64,000 nt of DNA from Aureobasidium sp. EXF-3400. Taxonomy: Eukaryota > Ascomycota > Dothideomycetes > Dothideales > Saccotheciaceae. Made by a program: the position numbers and the translations under genes. The notes beneath the pieces are model-generated. The model searched no databases and was not told where the DNA came from. It was given only the letters and a program-made list of their open reading frames with translations. The stretch lies in NCBI GenBank assembly GCA_024195585.1, contig SWBL01000209.1, forward strand, positions 27,005 to 91,004, read 5' to 3'. Below are positions 11,921 through 23,555 of this stretch, piece by piece (position 1 is the stretch's first letter; the number at the start of each line of letters is the position of its first letter).

Positions 11921-12403
11921 TCAGACGTACCACCACCAACTAGAGGCCTCACAAATCAAATGGCCTTGAGAGCAATGATCTGCCATAATATGATCCAACT
12001 CATTCTTGAGTAGCCGATGATTACCATGAGGAATGTAAACGTAAAGATGCACCAAGCTCGGAAACTTCTTGAGAGATCCGACGACACTGTCGCGTTCGGC
12101 TTTCTTCATGTATTTCGTCTGACGAATTATGACATCGACTCCCTGAACAACGTGGCAGACGCCCAGACGCTCTAGTGTCTTCACGCAGTTCGCAAGGCTC
12201 TTAGCGATGATTGGGAGCCGACATTCGGGGAAGTAGAGTCTGCGGAACACGTATCGTGAAGCGTACGAACGACATGTCTTGCTGGTGAGACTGAGGTTGA
12301 CGAAAGTTTCGTGGTGCTGACCTTTGAAACCTGGACCCTTGTCGATCATCTCAAAGACATTGAGAAAGATTTCGGGAGGAAGATCCATAAGTCTGAACGA
12401 CAT
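11921..12403 (-). CDS. Short F-box-like protein
   Basis: A 160-residue frame whose first ~45 residues look like an F-box: MDLPPEIFLNVFEMI, a short loop, then LSLTSKTCRSYASRYVFRRL. In F-box proteins this segment binds Skp1 and recruits substrates to an SCF ubiquitin ligase. A leucine/valine-rich stretch follows (KKFPSLVHLYVYIP) that resembles the start of the LRR-like region of fungal F-box proteins. Those usually run to 350-600 residues, so this one is either truncated or continues past an intron I could not place: a GTACGT lies just before the stop, but the nearest acceptor would give a 32-nt intron, too short. Substrate unknown. Confidence 0.5.
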   Translation of the reverse strand: MSFRLMDLPPEIFLNVFEMIDKGPGFKGQHHETFVNLSLTSKTCRSYASRYVFRRLYFPECRLPIIAKSLANCVKTLERLGVCHVVQGVDVIIRQTKYMKKAERDSVVGSLKKFPSLVHLYVYIPHGNHRLLKNELDHIMADHCSQGHLICEASSWWWYV

Positions 12404-13755
12404 CTGGAGCTGTGAGGTCTACAAACTCAAACGCACGGTGGGTTGAAGCGACAGACGAGCGCGATGAAGGTCCAGTGTCGTGTATGCGATGAACAGAACG
12501 GAGACAATGTCGGTGGCCGAGCGAGAATGCGTTTGGCGTTGGTGTGAGACGACGGTGCGCAAGCAAGAGCTACTCCTCAGAAGAGCGAAGCGAAGGAGAA
12601 TGTGCTATGGATTCGAGTAGATAGTGCGGACAAGGAGCTGCAGATGTCCAAGGTTACTAGAGAAGGTCAGAAAGTGTCGGATCAACTAGACTTGTGCGAA
12701 GTCAGACTTACTAACCCAGACGCGGGTCTATGAGGATGGAAGAAGTGATGCACTTGGACACCAGAGACACGTTTGTTGATGCAGTGGATTGTGCTGCCTC
12801 AATGGGAACCAAGGTCGTGTTGTTTGTGTTGAAGATATTAAGTGTTGCTTGTGAGAAGAAGTGTGACTTGGAAGAGAGAGGGAGAGATGAGCGATGGACG
12901 AAGGAGAGAGACGAAGCCGTGTTCTGGAAGATGTAGACAATCGAGCAGGCGCGGGTTGGATGTGAAAGTACAGCCTAAGAAGGAAAGCGCTACTCTCACG
13001 GTGATAGACAACACGAACGATGTCTATCTTGACTCAACTCCGACCCTTGCAGTGAGACTTAGAAACCTAACAGTGGATAATAGTCCAGCACTGAGACGGT
13101 CACATGCCGAACCAACCGCTTCACTCACTTACCATTATATACTATGGGAGTTGCCCCTATTACATCCCACTTGTAAGACCAAACGTGAGTTTGGCTGAAT
13201 GGGAGATCCCCTGCTTTTCGTAAGTCGGGAGTAGGGGCCAATTGGCCCAAAAGTTTTGTTTACGCGTGGTAAGGGTGAGGGTTCGATCCTTGGAGGTAGA
13301 GATTCTGGAGGGGATTTGATCTTTCTGTAGTTCCAAGAGTACGAGGCATATCTTTTGTGTCGTCCACCTGACCTAGTTGTCTACTCATGTCATCAGTTCA
13401 TCAAGGTGAGTCGAACATTGTTGTGCTGTCATAAAACTGTGTATTTTGTTTGGTGTCATGCAATAGGGATGAGGATAGATCCGTGGATGGAAAGATAAGA
13501 AAAAGAAACACACATCCCTTCTCGTCCTCAGCGCCATAGAACACCCCTGATCTAATGCCCACAGACAAAGCATGCATCTTTGCACAAACACGCCTCACAC
13601 ACATAGAAAAGCGTGATGCGTTCATGCAAATCCAACTTTTGATCGTCCTCTCCATATCCATTCCTCTACGTGTCATCCCCACGAGATCTAGATTGGCGAT
13701 CTCATTTATGTGGGTATCGGTGTAAGTCGTTGGCGTTACATCAACCAGTCGTTGT
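12404..13755. other. Intergenic upstream of the short F-box gene
   Basis: About 1.35 kb between the F-box start and the eIF2-gamma stop, both on the minus strand. Small frames occur on both strands but none has coding character. A GGTTCGATCC at about 13280 resembles a tRNA B box but is not part of a cloverleaf. Confidence 0.5.
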
Positions 13756-15388
13756 TCACTCGATGGTAGGCTCGAGGGTAGAACCGGCAAGGATGGTGGC
13801 CCTGTTTGATGTTAGCATGAATTTCACAAGTTCCAGTAGGTTTGACTTACCATCCAATAAGACGCCAATGCTTCTCGATTCTGCGGGAAAGGGCGACCTT
13901 CTCACCGATCTCGGTACAGGCAGGGCTGGTGAGTTGAAGTCTGGCGGCATCGGCCTTGACGGCGACGACCTTGGCACCAGTGGCGGTGGAACCAATGTTG
14001 ACCATGAGGACTTCGTTCTTTGCGAGCTTGGCAACCTTGGCCTGCTTGCCATCGGCGGTCTTGACACCGAGCAGACGACGGAGCAGGAAGTAGTTGACCT
14101 CGATCTCGGTGTAGATGGCGGGAAGCTGGCCACGGAGACCAAGGACGAAACCGACCAGACGATCGGCACGGCAGAGGGTGGGGTCAACACGGGTACCAAC
14201 ACCGATGAGACCACCAGGGACGGCGAACTTCAAGTCGTTGTTCTCTGCGAACAGAGTGACAACTCTTGAGAAGATGGGCTTGCACTGAATCTTGCCCTGC
14301 TCATCCTTGCTGACAATACCGGGTCTGATCTCAATCTCGTCACCGAGCTTCAATACACCAGTCAAGATACTGCCACCAGCAACACCACCCTTCAGGTCCT
14401 CAATCTCGGCACCAGGCTTGTTGACATCGAAAGATCTGATAACAATCATGTGAGGAGCGGCAGAGAAGTCTCTTGGGGGAACGGGAATCTTGGAGACGAG
14501 GTGCTCGTTGATGGCGTCAATGTTGAACTTCAGCTGGGCACTGATGGGGATGATAGGGCTGCCGTCGGCGACGGTACCGCGGATGAACTTCAGGATAGAC
14601 TCGTGATGTTGGCCAGCGGCCTCCTCACGCATAAGATCGACCTTGTTTTGGAGGATGATGATGTGGTTCAGCTTCATGATCTCAATAGCGGCCAAATGCT
14701 CAGAGGTCTGGGGTTGAGGGCAGGTTTCGTTTCCGGCAATGAGGAGAAGGGCGGCGTCCATGACGGCGGCGCCAGACAACATGGTGCTCATGAGAATATC
14801 GTGACCGGGGCAGTCAACGAAGCTAGAAGACTGTCAGATACAGCCAGTGGATGTCGTGTGTGTAGTAACTCACGAAACGTGTCTAAGCAGACGGTATGTA
14901 CCAGCGCATCCATCTCTCTCGCATGGAGGGTCGACCTCCTTGTCACTCTTGTAACTCCTGTAGCAGGTGGGGCGCGGGCACTCTTCGTTGTCGCACTTGT
15001 AGATCTTTGCGTTTGCGTAACCGAGCTTGATGGTAATGTTTCTCTCCAACTCGTTCTTGAAACGGACGGTCTGGACACCGGAGATGGCCTTGACGACAGT
15101 TGACTTTCCGTGAGCGACGTGACCGATGGTACCGATGTTGATGGTGGCCTGGCGCGAGATGATTTCGGGCGACAGAGGGTTCAAGGCCTTGACGTCGATG
15201 GTTGACGGGTCGGGCTGCTCGGCGATGAAGGGCTTCTGGACAGCAGGTGCAGGGGCGGACTTCTTCAAGGCCGACTTGGGCTTCTGCTCAGGAATGTCAT
15301 CTTCCGACTCGGACTGGTCCTGCTGGGGGTTCAAGGTGGGGGAGGCGGGTGGTGAGTCGTCCTGGGGGTATTCGCCGTTCGAGGCCAT
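13756..15388 (-). CDS. GCD11: Translation initiation factor eIF2 subunit gamma
   Basis: The GTPase subunit of eIF2; with GTP it brings initiator Met-tRNA to the 40S subunit. Three exons (14874-15388, 13851-14822, 13756-13801) give 510 residues. After a ~75-residue disordered acidic/Pro-rich start come the P-loop GHVAHGKST (~89-97), an inserted zinc-ribbon-like region with four cysteines ([11 protein letters not shown].. and ..CERDGC), DCPGHD just after the first intron, NKVD, and the beta-barrel domains II and III. The last 46-nt exon supplies the end [14 protein letters not shown]; without it a GTAAGT read as codons gives a false stop. Introns of 51 and 49 nt have clear donors and acceptors. 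Divergent from cytochrome c1. Confidence 0.97.
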
Positions 15389-15762
15389 GATTGCGGAAGT
15401 TGCGCGGTTGGACTCGAGGGGGTTGTATTGGGATGCGCAAGGGCGAGAGAGGGCGAAATTGGCTATGAGTCTTGCGGGCTCTCGCTGTGACGTGCAAAGT
15501 CACCAAACTCACAAATTCTGGGAGCAAGAGCACAGACCGAGTGGCCACAAGTCGCGGCAAGATGTTAGGTCAGGCCGTGCAAATTGGCACGCTGTTGGGA
15601 GCTGCTCGAAATCTGGCTGGGCAGGCTGGAGCCAATCAGATGGTCCAGAGGTCAAGACCCGGCTTCGATTCAAACTCCTGCGCGGCAACTCGACTTCAAG
15701 TGTTCGACCACGCACCTCCAACCACCCTCTCTCCCCTCGTTCGACACTGTCAATCGCAGACC
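15389..15762. promoter_or_regulatory. Shared divergent promoter, eIF2-gamma / cytochrome c1
   Basis: 374 bp separate the two start codons, so both genes' upstream control must sit here. The cytochrome c1 side is C-rich (CACCCTCTCTCCCCTCG) shortly before the ATG. No TATA box is evident. Confidence 0.6.
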
Positions 15763-16993
15763 ATGTTGGCCAGATCCAGCCTGCGATCCGCGCGCATCGC
15801 CGCCGCAGCTCGCAACACCGCAACCCGCCAGTCCACGGTACGCAACATACCCATGCCCACGTCTACATCTACATTCGACCGACACCGCCAAACCGCCCGT
15901 TGAATCATGCCCAACTGACGCTTCAATTCTCCAGCGCGCTGCTTCTTCCTCCTCCGGTGCCGAGTCATCCCAATGGGCAACCACCGCCACTGCCTCTGCT
16001 GCCACCGTCTTCGCCGCCGGTTCCGCCGCATGGTACTACTACCAGTTCGGTCGTGAGGCCCACGCCATGACCCCCCAGGAAGAGGGGTATGTCATCCACC
16101 ACTACAATACACACCCGACCACCCAGCGCTGACCATTGGCCCTACAGTCTTCACGCCACCAAGTACCCTTGGGAGCACGAGAAGCTCTACAAGACCTTCG
16201 ACCACCAGGCCCTCCGCAGAGGTTTCCAGGTCTACCAGGAGGTTTGCGCTTCTTGCCACTCTCTCCAGCGCATCGCCTACCGCAACCTTGTCGGTAACTT
16301 CATGACCGTCGATGAGGCCAAGGCCCTTGCCGAGGAGAACGAGTTCGACACCGAGCCCAACGATGAGGGTGACATCGAGAAGCGCCCCGGAAAGCTTTCC
16401 GACTACCTTCCCAGCCCCTACAAGAACGACGAGGCCGCCCGTGCTGCCAACAACGGTGCCCTTCCCCCGGATCTTTCGCTCATGGTCAAGGCCCGTCACG
16501 GTGGCTGCAACTACATCTTCTCTCTTCTGACTGGTTACCCCGAGGAGCCCCCAGCTGGTGCCGTTGTCCCTGAGGGTCTCAACTTCAACCCTTACTTCCC
16601 TGGTACCGGTATCGCCATGGCCCGTGTCCTCTACGACGGTCTCGTCGAGTACGACGACAAGACCCCCGCCACCACTTCCCAGATGGCCAAGGATGTTGTC
16701 GAGTTCCTGAACTGGACTGCCGAGCCCGAGATGGATGACCGCAAGAAGATGGGCTGGAAGGTTATGGCTGTTGCTGGTACTCTCTTCGCCCTCTCCGTCT
16801 GGGTCAAGAGGTGAGTCACGCCGAATTCATGGATTGTGACAATCAACAAATACTGACTTTGCGCTACAGATACAAGTGGACTGTCGTCAAGACCAGAAAG
16901 CTCGTGTACAACCCTCCCACCACCAAGGCCATCCGCAACCCCTCATCGCCCCGTACTTCGGTTCACACCGAGGGCCAAGGATTCCTCAAGTAA
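15763..16993 (+). CDS. CYT1: Cytochrome c1, heme protein of respiratory complex III
   Basis: Carries electrons from the Rieske protein to cytochrome c in the mitochondrial inner membrane. Four exons (15763-15837, 15935-16086, 16148-16810, 16870-16993) give 337 residues. Residues 1-~35 are an Arg/Ala/Ser-rich presequence, followed by an alanine-rich hydrophobic stretch, as expected for a two-part import signal. The heme-binding CASCH is at 109-113, the segment with the axial methionine reads PGTGIAMARVLYDG, and the C-terminal membrane anchor (KVMAVAGTLFALSVWVKR) is split from its short matrix tail by the last intron. All exon joins keep the frame and the conserved sequence. Confidence 0.97.
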
Positions 16994-18128
16994 ACGATTC
17001 CTTCGATAGGGATCTGGTAATTATATATTAGAGGGAAATCTAGGCGATGGTCTGTAAAACTGATGGATGACGACGAAACGTCAGACACCAGTTTCCAGAC
17101 GTGGATTGCCCACACGAGGGAGAAAATTTCCGGTCCTGTACAGCATCTTTGCGTCCTAGAGTAGAACGCAAGGGTGGACCCCTCCTTTTTCTATCTTCAC
17201 TTTTTCTTTGTCGTCTGTACTATGAGCCCGGAAAATTCGATATGCTTGCATGTTTCTACCTAGACTGCGTATCTCCAAAACTTCACGAAATCTCCACGAA
17301 AATGCGGCTCTTCGTAAACTTCAGATCTAATCATCATAGATTGCCACCGGCCTCAGGCATCAATATCCCAAGTAAGTGTTCACACGAAAAACAACCTACT
17401 AGTGCGATCCCAGGTAGACGTAAGTATTTGATGCTTCCTCCGATTTCAATCTTGGGACCACATCATTAACTAGTAGTGGAGCCTCACAACGTGCGCCTAT
17501 AGACGCTTGCATAAGAATGGTGGAGTTGCCTATCAGATGCAACACCGCCATATGCTGTCAACCTCACGACTACTGCGTAAGAAGTTGGACGTCTCAATAC
17601 CCATGTAGTGCATATGATCGCGAGTCGAATGGCAAGCAATATGAACACGTAAACAGAGACCAATGCAGCAACGATTGTCCGAGAGGTATATGCATGACTC
17701 TTTCTAGAGCAGTAGGACCACGCCCGAGAGTTGAAGAGGTGCTTTCCCTCGAATATCACCTTGTTTCCATATATTTGCTTGCGATATTATATCTCACCTT
17801 GTCAGCAGTATGGTGCGTAAGCGACTCATATTGGAGGTGAGGTGCGAGAACATACAGATCGATGAACGAATGCAATGTCAATCGAGAATGACCCCTACCT
17901 GCACCTTCTGATGCGAAGGACTAGTCACTTATGGATGACATTTCTTGACAGCCTTGCATACGATGGGTGAGGTCTAGAAGAATATTGTGCAAGCTCATAG
18001 TGCTCCACAAGTGGCACAAATCGCCAAGGCGGTGACCGAGATATACAGTGGCAGAATTTCTCCGACTCCAACTTTTTTCGAGATGTCCATGAGCTGTCGC
18101 ATAACCACATAACAACCATATACACAAC
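16994..18128. other. Intergenic between cytochrome c1 and YTM1
   Basis: 1.1 kb with the CYT1 3' UTR and the YTM1 promoter. Short open frames occur on both strands but look like chance. I see no RNA gene. Confidence 0.55.
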
Positions 18129-19582
18129 ATGTCGACGTCGCAAGTGAGAATCCAGCTTAGCACAAGGAGTCCGGATATCGAGTTGCCCGAGGACACGGGT
18201 CCGATCCTCGTCTCGACTGGTGAGTGTTTCCCAAAGACGCTGGTTTGCGCCAGCGCCATGGCCTCTTCTCGAGACAAGACACATAGCTAACGAGTGTCGC
18301 AGAGCTCCGCAGATACCAGCTCTCCACCCTTGTGAACCGTCTGCTCGAGACCGAACAACCCGTGCCCTTCGAGTTCCTCATCAACGGCCAATTCCTCCGA
18401 ACGTCGATCGATGAATTCCTTACCGCCAACGGCATCTCTGCCGAAACAACCCTGAACGTCGAATACGTACGCGCTCTGGTGCCGCCGTCGCATGTTGCCT
18501 CTTTCGAACACGACGACTGGGTCAGCAGCATCGATCTCCTCTCCACCACTTCAGCAGCTGGGAAATGGGCAGGCAAGAACTTTGCAGGCGCTGGAAATGA
18601 GCGTCTGGTGTCTGCGAGTTACGATGGATTGTTGAGACTTTGGAACCAGAGCAAGGAGATTCTGGCAACGAGTGGAGATGGCGGACACAGCGGACCAGTC
18701 AAGAGCGTCAAGTTCTTGGATCACTCGCGTTTGGTATCGTCGAGTGTGGACCGCAGCGTCAAGATCTGGAACTACAATGATAGGGAGATTACGCCTAAGG
18801 TGGAGTTGCTGGGACATACGGCTTCTGTGGATCGATTGGCTGTGCACACGCCTTCGCAGCGTATCTTGACTGCCTCGCAAGATCACACTGTTGGTATCTT
18901 CAGCACCGACATCAAGAGCAATCCTTCGGCACCCGCACATCTCCTCCCCAACCTCTCCAACAAGCGAAGGAAACCCAGTGTTACCGTGCCTCAACGCGGT
19001 GCACTTGCTCTGCTGGCCGGCCACAATGCACCGGTCTCAGATGTTACTTTCAAGCCCGACGATGCCACAGTCGCTTACTCCACCTCCTGGGACCACACAC
19101 TCAAGACCTGGGATTTGGCTACTCACAGCTGCGTCGACACACGCACAACATCGCACCCACTGGTTTCAGTCGCCGCTCTGCCTCAAATCAATCTAGTCGC
19201 TGCAGGCACCACTGCCCGCCACATCTCCCTCATCGACCCTCGCGCCTCTGCAACATCCGTCGTTGCCATGACTCTCCGCGGCCACAACAATGCTGTAGTG
19301 TCACTCACACCTTCGCCTGACAATGGCTTTGTCTTTGCCTCTGGTGGCCACGACGGCAGTGTTCGTATCTGGGATGTCCGTAATGCCAAAGCAGGAAACG
19401 GAGGTCCCACCGAGGGCGGTATGACTGGCGAAAGCATCTTTGTCCTCGAGCGCGATGGCCAAGGCGAGAAGAAACCTGTCGGTGGTGAGGGCATCAAAGT
19501 GTTTGGTGTGCAGTGGGATGAGGCGTGGGGTATTGTTAGCTGTGGCGAGGATAAAAAGGTGCAGGTTAATCAGCCCAGGTAA
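18129..19582 (+). CDS. YTM1: Ribosome biogenesis protein Ytm1 (WDR12 homologue)
   Basis: Part of the Erb1-Nop7-Ytm1 (PeBoW) complex needed for 60S pre-rRNA processing; its N-terminal domain is pulled on by the AAA ATPase Rea1/Mdn1. Two exons (18129-18219, 18303-19582) give 456 residues. The NLE domain spans residues ~5-90 (start VRIQLSTRSPDIELPEDTG, split by the intron). Seven WD40 blades follow, with repeats such as LRLWNQ, VKIWNYND, LKTWDLA and VRIWDVRN. The insert between blades (~residues 235-255) holds a basic stretch KRRKPSV. The end CGEDKKVQVNQPR matches the family's last blade strand. Confidence 0.93.
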
Positions 19583-21490
19583 TTTTCTTGAGCAAAACAT
19601 GAAAAGCATGGAGTTCTTTTTATACCCACATTCCAATCTTTTATCTTTCTTCCTCTACCCAATCCTTGCCTTTCCTTCTTCGATCAAAAGTAGGCCGGAG
19701 GTGCAAAAACAGAATGCAGCGAGTAGGAATCGAACCCACGATCTCCTCGATTGAAGACGCATGCCACCCTTTTGAAAAAAAGGCATGACTTCGCCGACCA
19801 ATGCTTGTGTTTGCAAGACACATTCACGAGGCGCTCTAACCACTGAGCCATCGCCGCAATTGATGGGATGCATTGGAACCTGGATGATTCTTGTAGTTGA
19901 TGAGGGGTGAAACACAAAGGGTAAGAGGAAGGTTGGATGTGCCTGCCTTGTCAGCATCCTCACTTAACTCACACTCTGAACATCAAATCCCACGTCTCAA
20001 TCCCATCATCTTCACGATCAGTAGCACCAAACTCAACACGAGCAAAAGGAAGTGGACGAACAACGAGCAAGAATCGCAACCTATCAGTCTCCTGGATCAA
20101 TCTCCTGGATCGATGATGAAGTGTGCAGCTATCCAGCTTTCTGTCCATGCGATATCGATCGGTACCACTTGCGAAGTTTGTCCCTCTAAGACTTCACGCC
20201 GTGCTCTATTTTTTTGGATTATCGTTGCTGCTGCAGGACGGAAAGGAAAAGTATGCTTGATATAGCAAAGGTGTTTTTCTGAGAAGTGGTCACAGGAAAG
20301 AGAAAGAGACAGACATCTTTCGAATATCCAATTGAAGATTCTTCCTTACCTTGGTAGCTCCTCCCAGGTACTTACACGTACTCTCCTCAATCTCGGACCA
20401 CAAAAGTATTGATAAGACAGAGTAGAGCTCAACCTTTAGTCAGAGCGAGCAAAAAGACATCCTAAGCACACTCTCTGAGCACAAGAGCACCCAAGCCTTA
20501 CCCAATCTCCGTCATCGTAAGATAGAGATCCTCAATTCCGTTAGGCACATTCACATATTGAGAGGTGACACCCGGGCGCCATACAACATTCAAATGTTGG
20601 GATGATAGTTAAAGCAGGCATATCAAGACTTCCCGACCTTGGTAGTAGAATGTGCATATTGTAAGGTCAGTTATAAGCACTTCTTAATATCACAACCTAA
20701 ACAGATTATCCATACCACACCAGGTGCAGACTAGATCATCCTCCCACTCTGGTACTTTCTTCTCCTTTACATCGATGCTAGATGATGGATAATGACGCAT
20801 TGCAGCCAAGGATACGATTTGGGTGTTCTTCGCCATACATCTTGTATAACAGAGGTATATCTGGATGTAAAGAACACAGATGTTGCATTCTAGGATGTTT
20901 GAGGTATGAACAACAGCTTGGATGGATGGAAGATGTAGTTGTGTAACTGTGAGAAAAGGATCATCTCATTAGCAGTCATCTATAGTTCGTGTTTATCTGA
21001 TCAGCACAACCGAAATCGATCTCGGGTTACTCGAGCATATCCTTCTTCTGGCACAGAGTTATGTCTACTTCCTCCAAGACAATCACAGGAAAATGGAAAA
21101 AGAATGACTAACGACGTCCTAGTTAGATGCCTAGTATACATACGTCTTCTCGATGAGGATATGTTTCCATTATTATCATCACTCTTGATCATCTCCAACT
21201 TATAATACACGAGGATGATTGAAATTGACGATCACAGAGTCAGGAAGCATGAGTGGTAGGTAGATGATTGTCATAAGGTCGTTATATAAATACATGCAAT
21301 GAGAGAAGCACCGACACCCAACTCCCCTCAGCACCGGTAGCTAAATCCGAGTAGAACCAAGCCAGCGATCTTGTTAAAGATCGAAGAAGTATGGTGTGAA
21401 GGTATGCCAATCTCAACTTAGTTGCGATCGCTCAATCTCGCAGTCGTGAAGATGCAATATGAAATAGGTTGTCGAAGAAGTGTTGTGAGT
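19583..21490. other. Intergenic with a tRNA-like gene at its left end
   Basis: 1.9 kb between the stops of YTM1 and the minus-strand 74-residue gene. Apart from the tRNA-like gene at 19715-19857 I see nothing coding. The sequence is of mixed composition, not an AT-rich island. Confidence 0.55.
19715..19857 (-). tRNA. tRNA-like gene with a ~70-nt intron; anticodon not assignable
   Basis: The minus strand folds into a complete cloverleaf. The acceptor stem GCGGCGA/TCGCTGC has one G-U pair, the D stem is GCTC/GAGC, the anticodon stem CCTCG/CGAGG and the T arm GTGGG-TTCGATT-CCTAC. A box (TGGCTCAGTGG) and B box (GGTTCGATTCC) are intact, and a T5 terminator follows a few bases past the 3' end. The loop plus intron is 77 nt (19750-19826). 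With the standard cut after position 37 the anticodon would be AAT but base 33 would be G, not the invariant T. A GAA (Phe) lies one base out of register and could pair with TTC near the intron's 3' end. A separate hairpin in the insert shows a CTTGCAA loop. The intron also holds a T7 run (19775-19781). It is either an unusual tRNA or a decayed one. Confidence 0.5.
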
Positions 21491-21769
21491 TTACTTCGGG
21501 GCATTGGGGCCGGCACCTCTGACAGCGCTGAAGGTGAAGTTAGTATGATATAGATAGGAGGGTATTGTTGGAAGTACTTACGTGTCCCACATCTTGCCGA
21601 AGATGCCCTTAGGAGGACCTTGGTCCTCGATGCTTGAGCGGCGGGTGGAGTAGGCAACATTGTCGGGGCTACGCTTCTGTGCAAGGATGTTGTTGAAGAG
21701 ACCACCGGAGGAGCGACGACGCTCGCCATCGAAAGAGGCCTTGGGGACGGTGTCGGTAGGAGAAGACAT
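21491..21769 (-). CDS. Small conserved-looking fungal protein, 74 residues
   Basis: Two exons (21582-21769 and 21491-21527) separated by a 54-nt intron with GTAAGT, TACTAAC and TTCAG give 74 residues. The protein is hydrophilic. It has ERRRSSGGLFNNILAQKR around residues 16-33, RRSSIEDQ (~43-50), then KGIFGKMWDT and, from exon 2, AVRGAGPNAPK. The RRSS sites fit basophilic kinases such as PKA, which is inference. Small fungal stress or conidiation proteins often combine a GLF(N/S) block with a short FGxMW motif, but I cannot name the family. The start at 21769 is chosen because the upstream part of the frame is not protein-like. Confidence 0.7.
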
Positions 21770-23555
21770 GATGTTGGTTGTTTGTGGTTGGAGGGGATTG
21801 ATTGTAGTGTGGAGTGATTGTTTGATGAGATGATGTGCTTGATGAATAAAACCAAGAATCGATGGAAGGGATGCAGTCTTATATACCTGTGGTGCTACCT
21901 CAGGAAGCTTACCTTTGGAGCTCTCAATCGGAGCTACTCCTCCATGCGTCGTCAGGTCTTTCCTTTGTTTCTTCGACCACTGCGTTGGATCTGGTGCTCT
22001 CGTGATTCTTCCTGAGGATCGCAGCATTGGTCAAGCCATCGACACTTAAATCGTCGTCATGGTGTTGAACTCAATCCGGTGCAGTCCAATGATCATCACT
22101 CGTTAGGCCGTTTACTCTCCGAAGAGAGCTGATCCTGGCAAGCCACGGCCCGTCGCTCAAGTGGTGGTCCAATCTTCCCCACGATCAGGCTGCGATCTGG
22201 ACTTTGGCGGTGCGATCGAGACGCGGGGAAAGAAGGCTTGTTGATGTCATCCATCTGGTCCCTGAATCTGTTTCTGAATCTCGCTGCTGTCATTGGTTCA
22301 GGACGTCAATCCGATTCAGTCGTGAAAACGGTTTCACCACGATGAGATCGCTTCGGCTCTGTCGTGTGTTGAGCTTATCTCAAGACTTTCGATTCGCATG
22401 TGCCTTGATACCAAAAAAGATATGCGCATGCTCGATCCTCATGAAACGAGCTTAGCGATGCCACATGTGGTCGAAATCGGGTAAAGATTGGTAAAGAAAA
22501 GGTTGGGTGAAGGTCTGGATGCCATCGTGATGGGTAAAAATACTCGACTCGGACGTCGCTCCTTGTTCGATGCAAGGGACCTTTGTCTGAGACGTGAGGA
22601 TCTGACACTTTTCGGCCGTGATTGATGGTGGTCCTGCATGACGAGTTTTTTAGTGATTGGACTGTGCCGTTCAAAAATCTGTTCGTGATTTGGAAGATGG
22701 CTTGCTTGACTGAGCATGAGAATCGGAGACGTGCTGTTTGTCAGAGATAACCACGGACGTTCAGCCGATGGACTTGTCTTGCATGGCTGAGATATTCTCT
22801 CGTGATTTCTAAAGTTTACGCACATGATATCGGATGATTTAAGTGCTGAGGAATACGTCTCTGCGGCCTTGCAAGTAGGCCATTGGTCGAGAATGCTGAT
22901 TTCTCAAGTTAACTGAATCGTGCGAAGAGCTTCTTTCTCATCAAGGTCGAAATCCCAAACGTGCTGTGAGAGTGCTGGATGAGACCGGCCGAATAGCCTT
23001 CTGCAACAGTAAATGACTCCTGTCGAGTAATGTAAAGTTGATAGCATCGTTGGACATTGCCCACTGATACTCCCTAAGAGGCCGACTAAGAGACGATTAT
23101 GTCGGTCTCCCGCTGATAGCCAGAAGCAGGCTGTTGATTTGGGCAGATGGAGTCGAACAAGACGAGAATGCATCAGAGCAAAATTTGATGTCGAATTTTG
23201 TGGTAGTGAAGTACTCAGACAGGTCCCGGTAGTATCTAGGTAACTTGTCGTGCGTCAAATATCGGAGCGCATTTACACATGAGAAGGTGGTCGTTCTGCT
23301 GCTGAGGAAAGTTGCGACGGATGTTGTATAGAGCGTCTTGGCGCTGGCTGCGGAGTGTGACTTCCTTCGTGATTCGCGACGGCAGGGCAGCCTTCCTTCT
23401 TTCATTCACTCTCAACTCACCACTTTTCTGGACGCGACACCATTCTGAGCCGACACGGCCGAACAAGCAACGCATATCTCGCATCACAATCCATCTCGAA
23501 AGACACCCTTACACATCCAAATCCCGCGCTCTCAAGCGCGCAACAAAATACCAAA
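21770..23555. other. Intergenic, divergent promoters
   Basis: 1.8 kb between the starts of the 74-residue gene (minus) and CWC25 (plus). It must hold both promoters. Numerous short frames occur but none has coding character. Confidence 0.55.

Noticed and set aside
13230..13310. Possible tRNA around GGTTCGATCC
   Set aside because: Only the B-box-like loop is present; T stem, D arm and acceptor do not pair.
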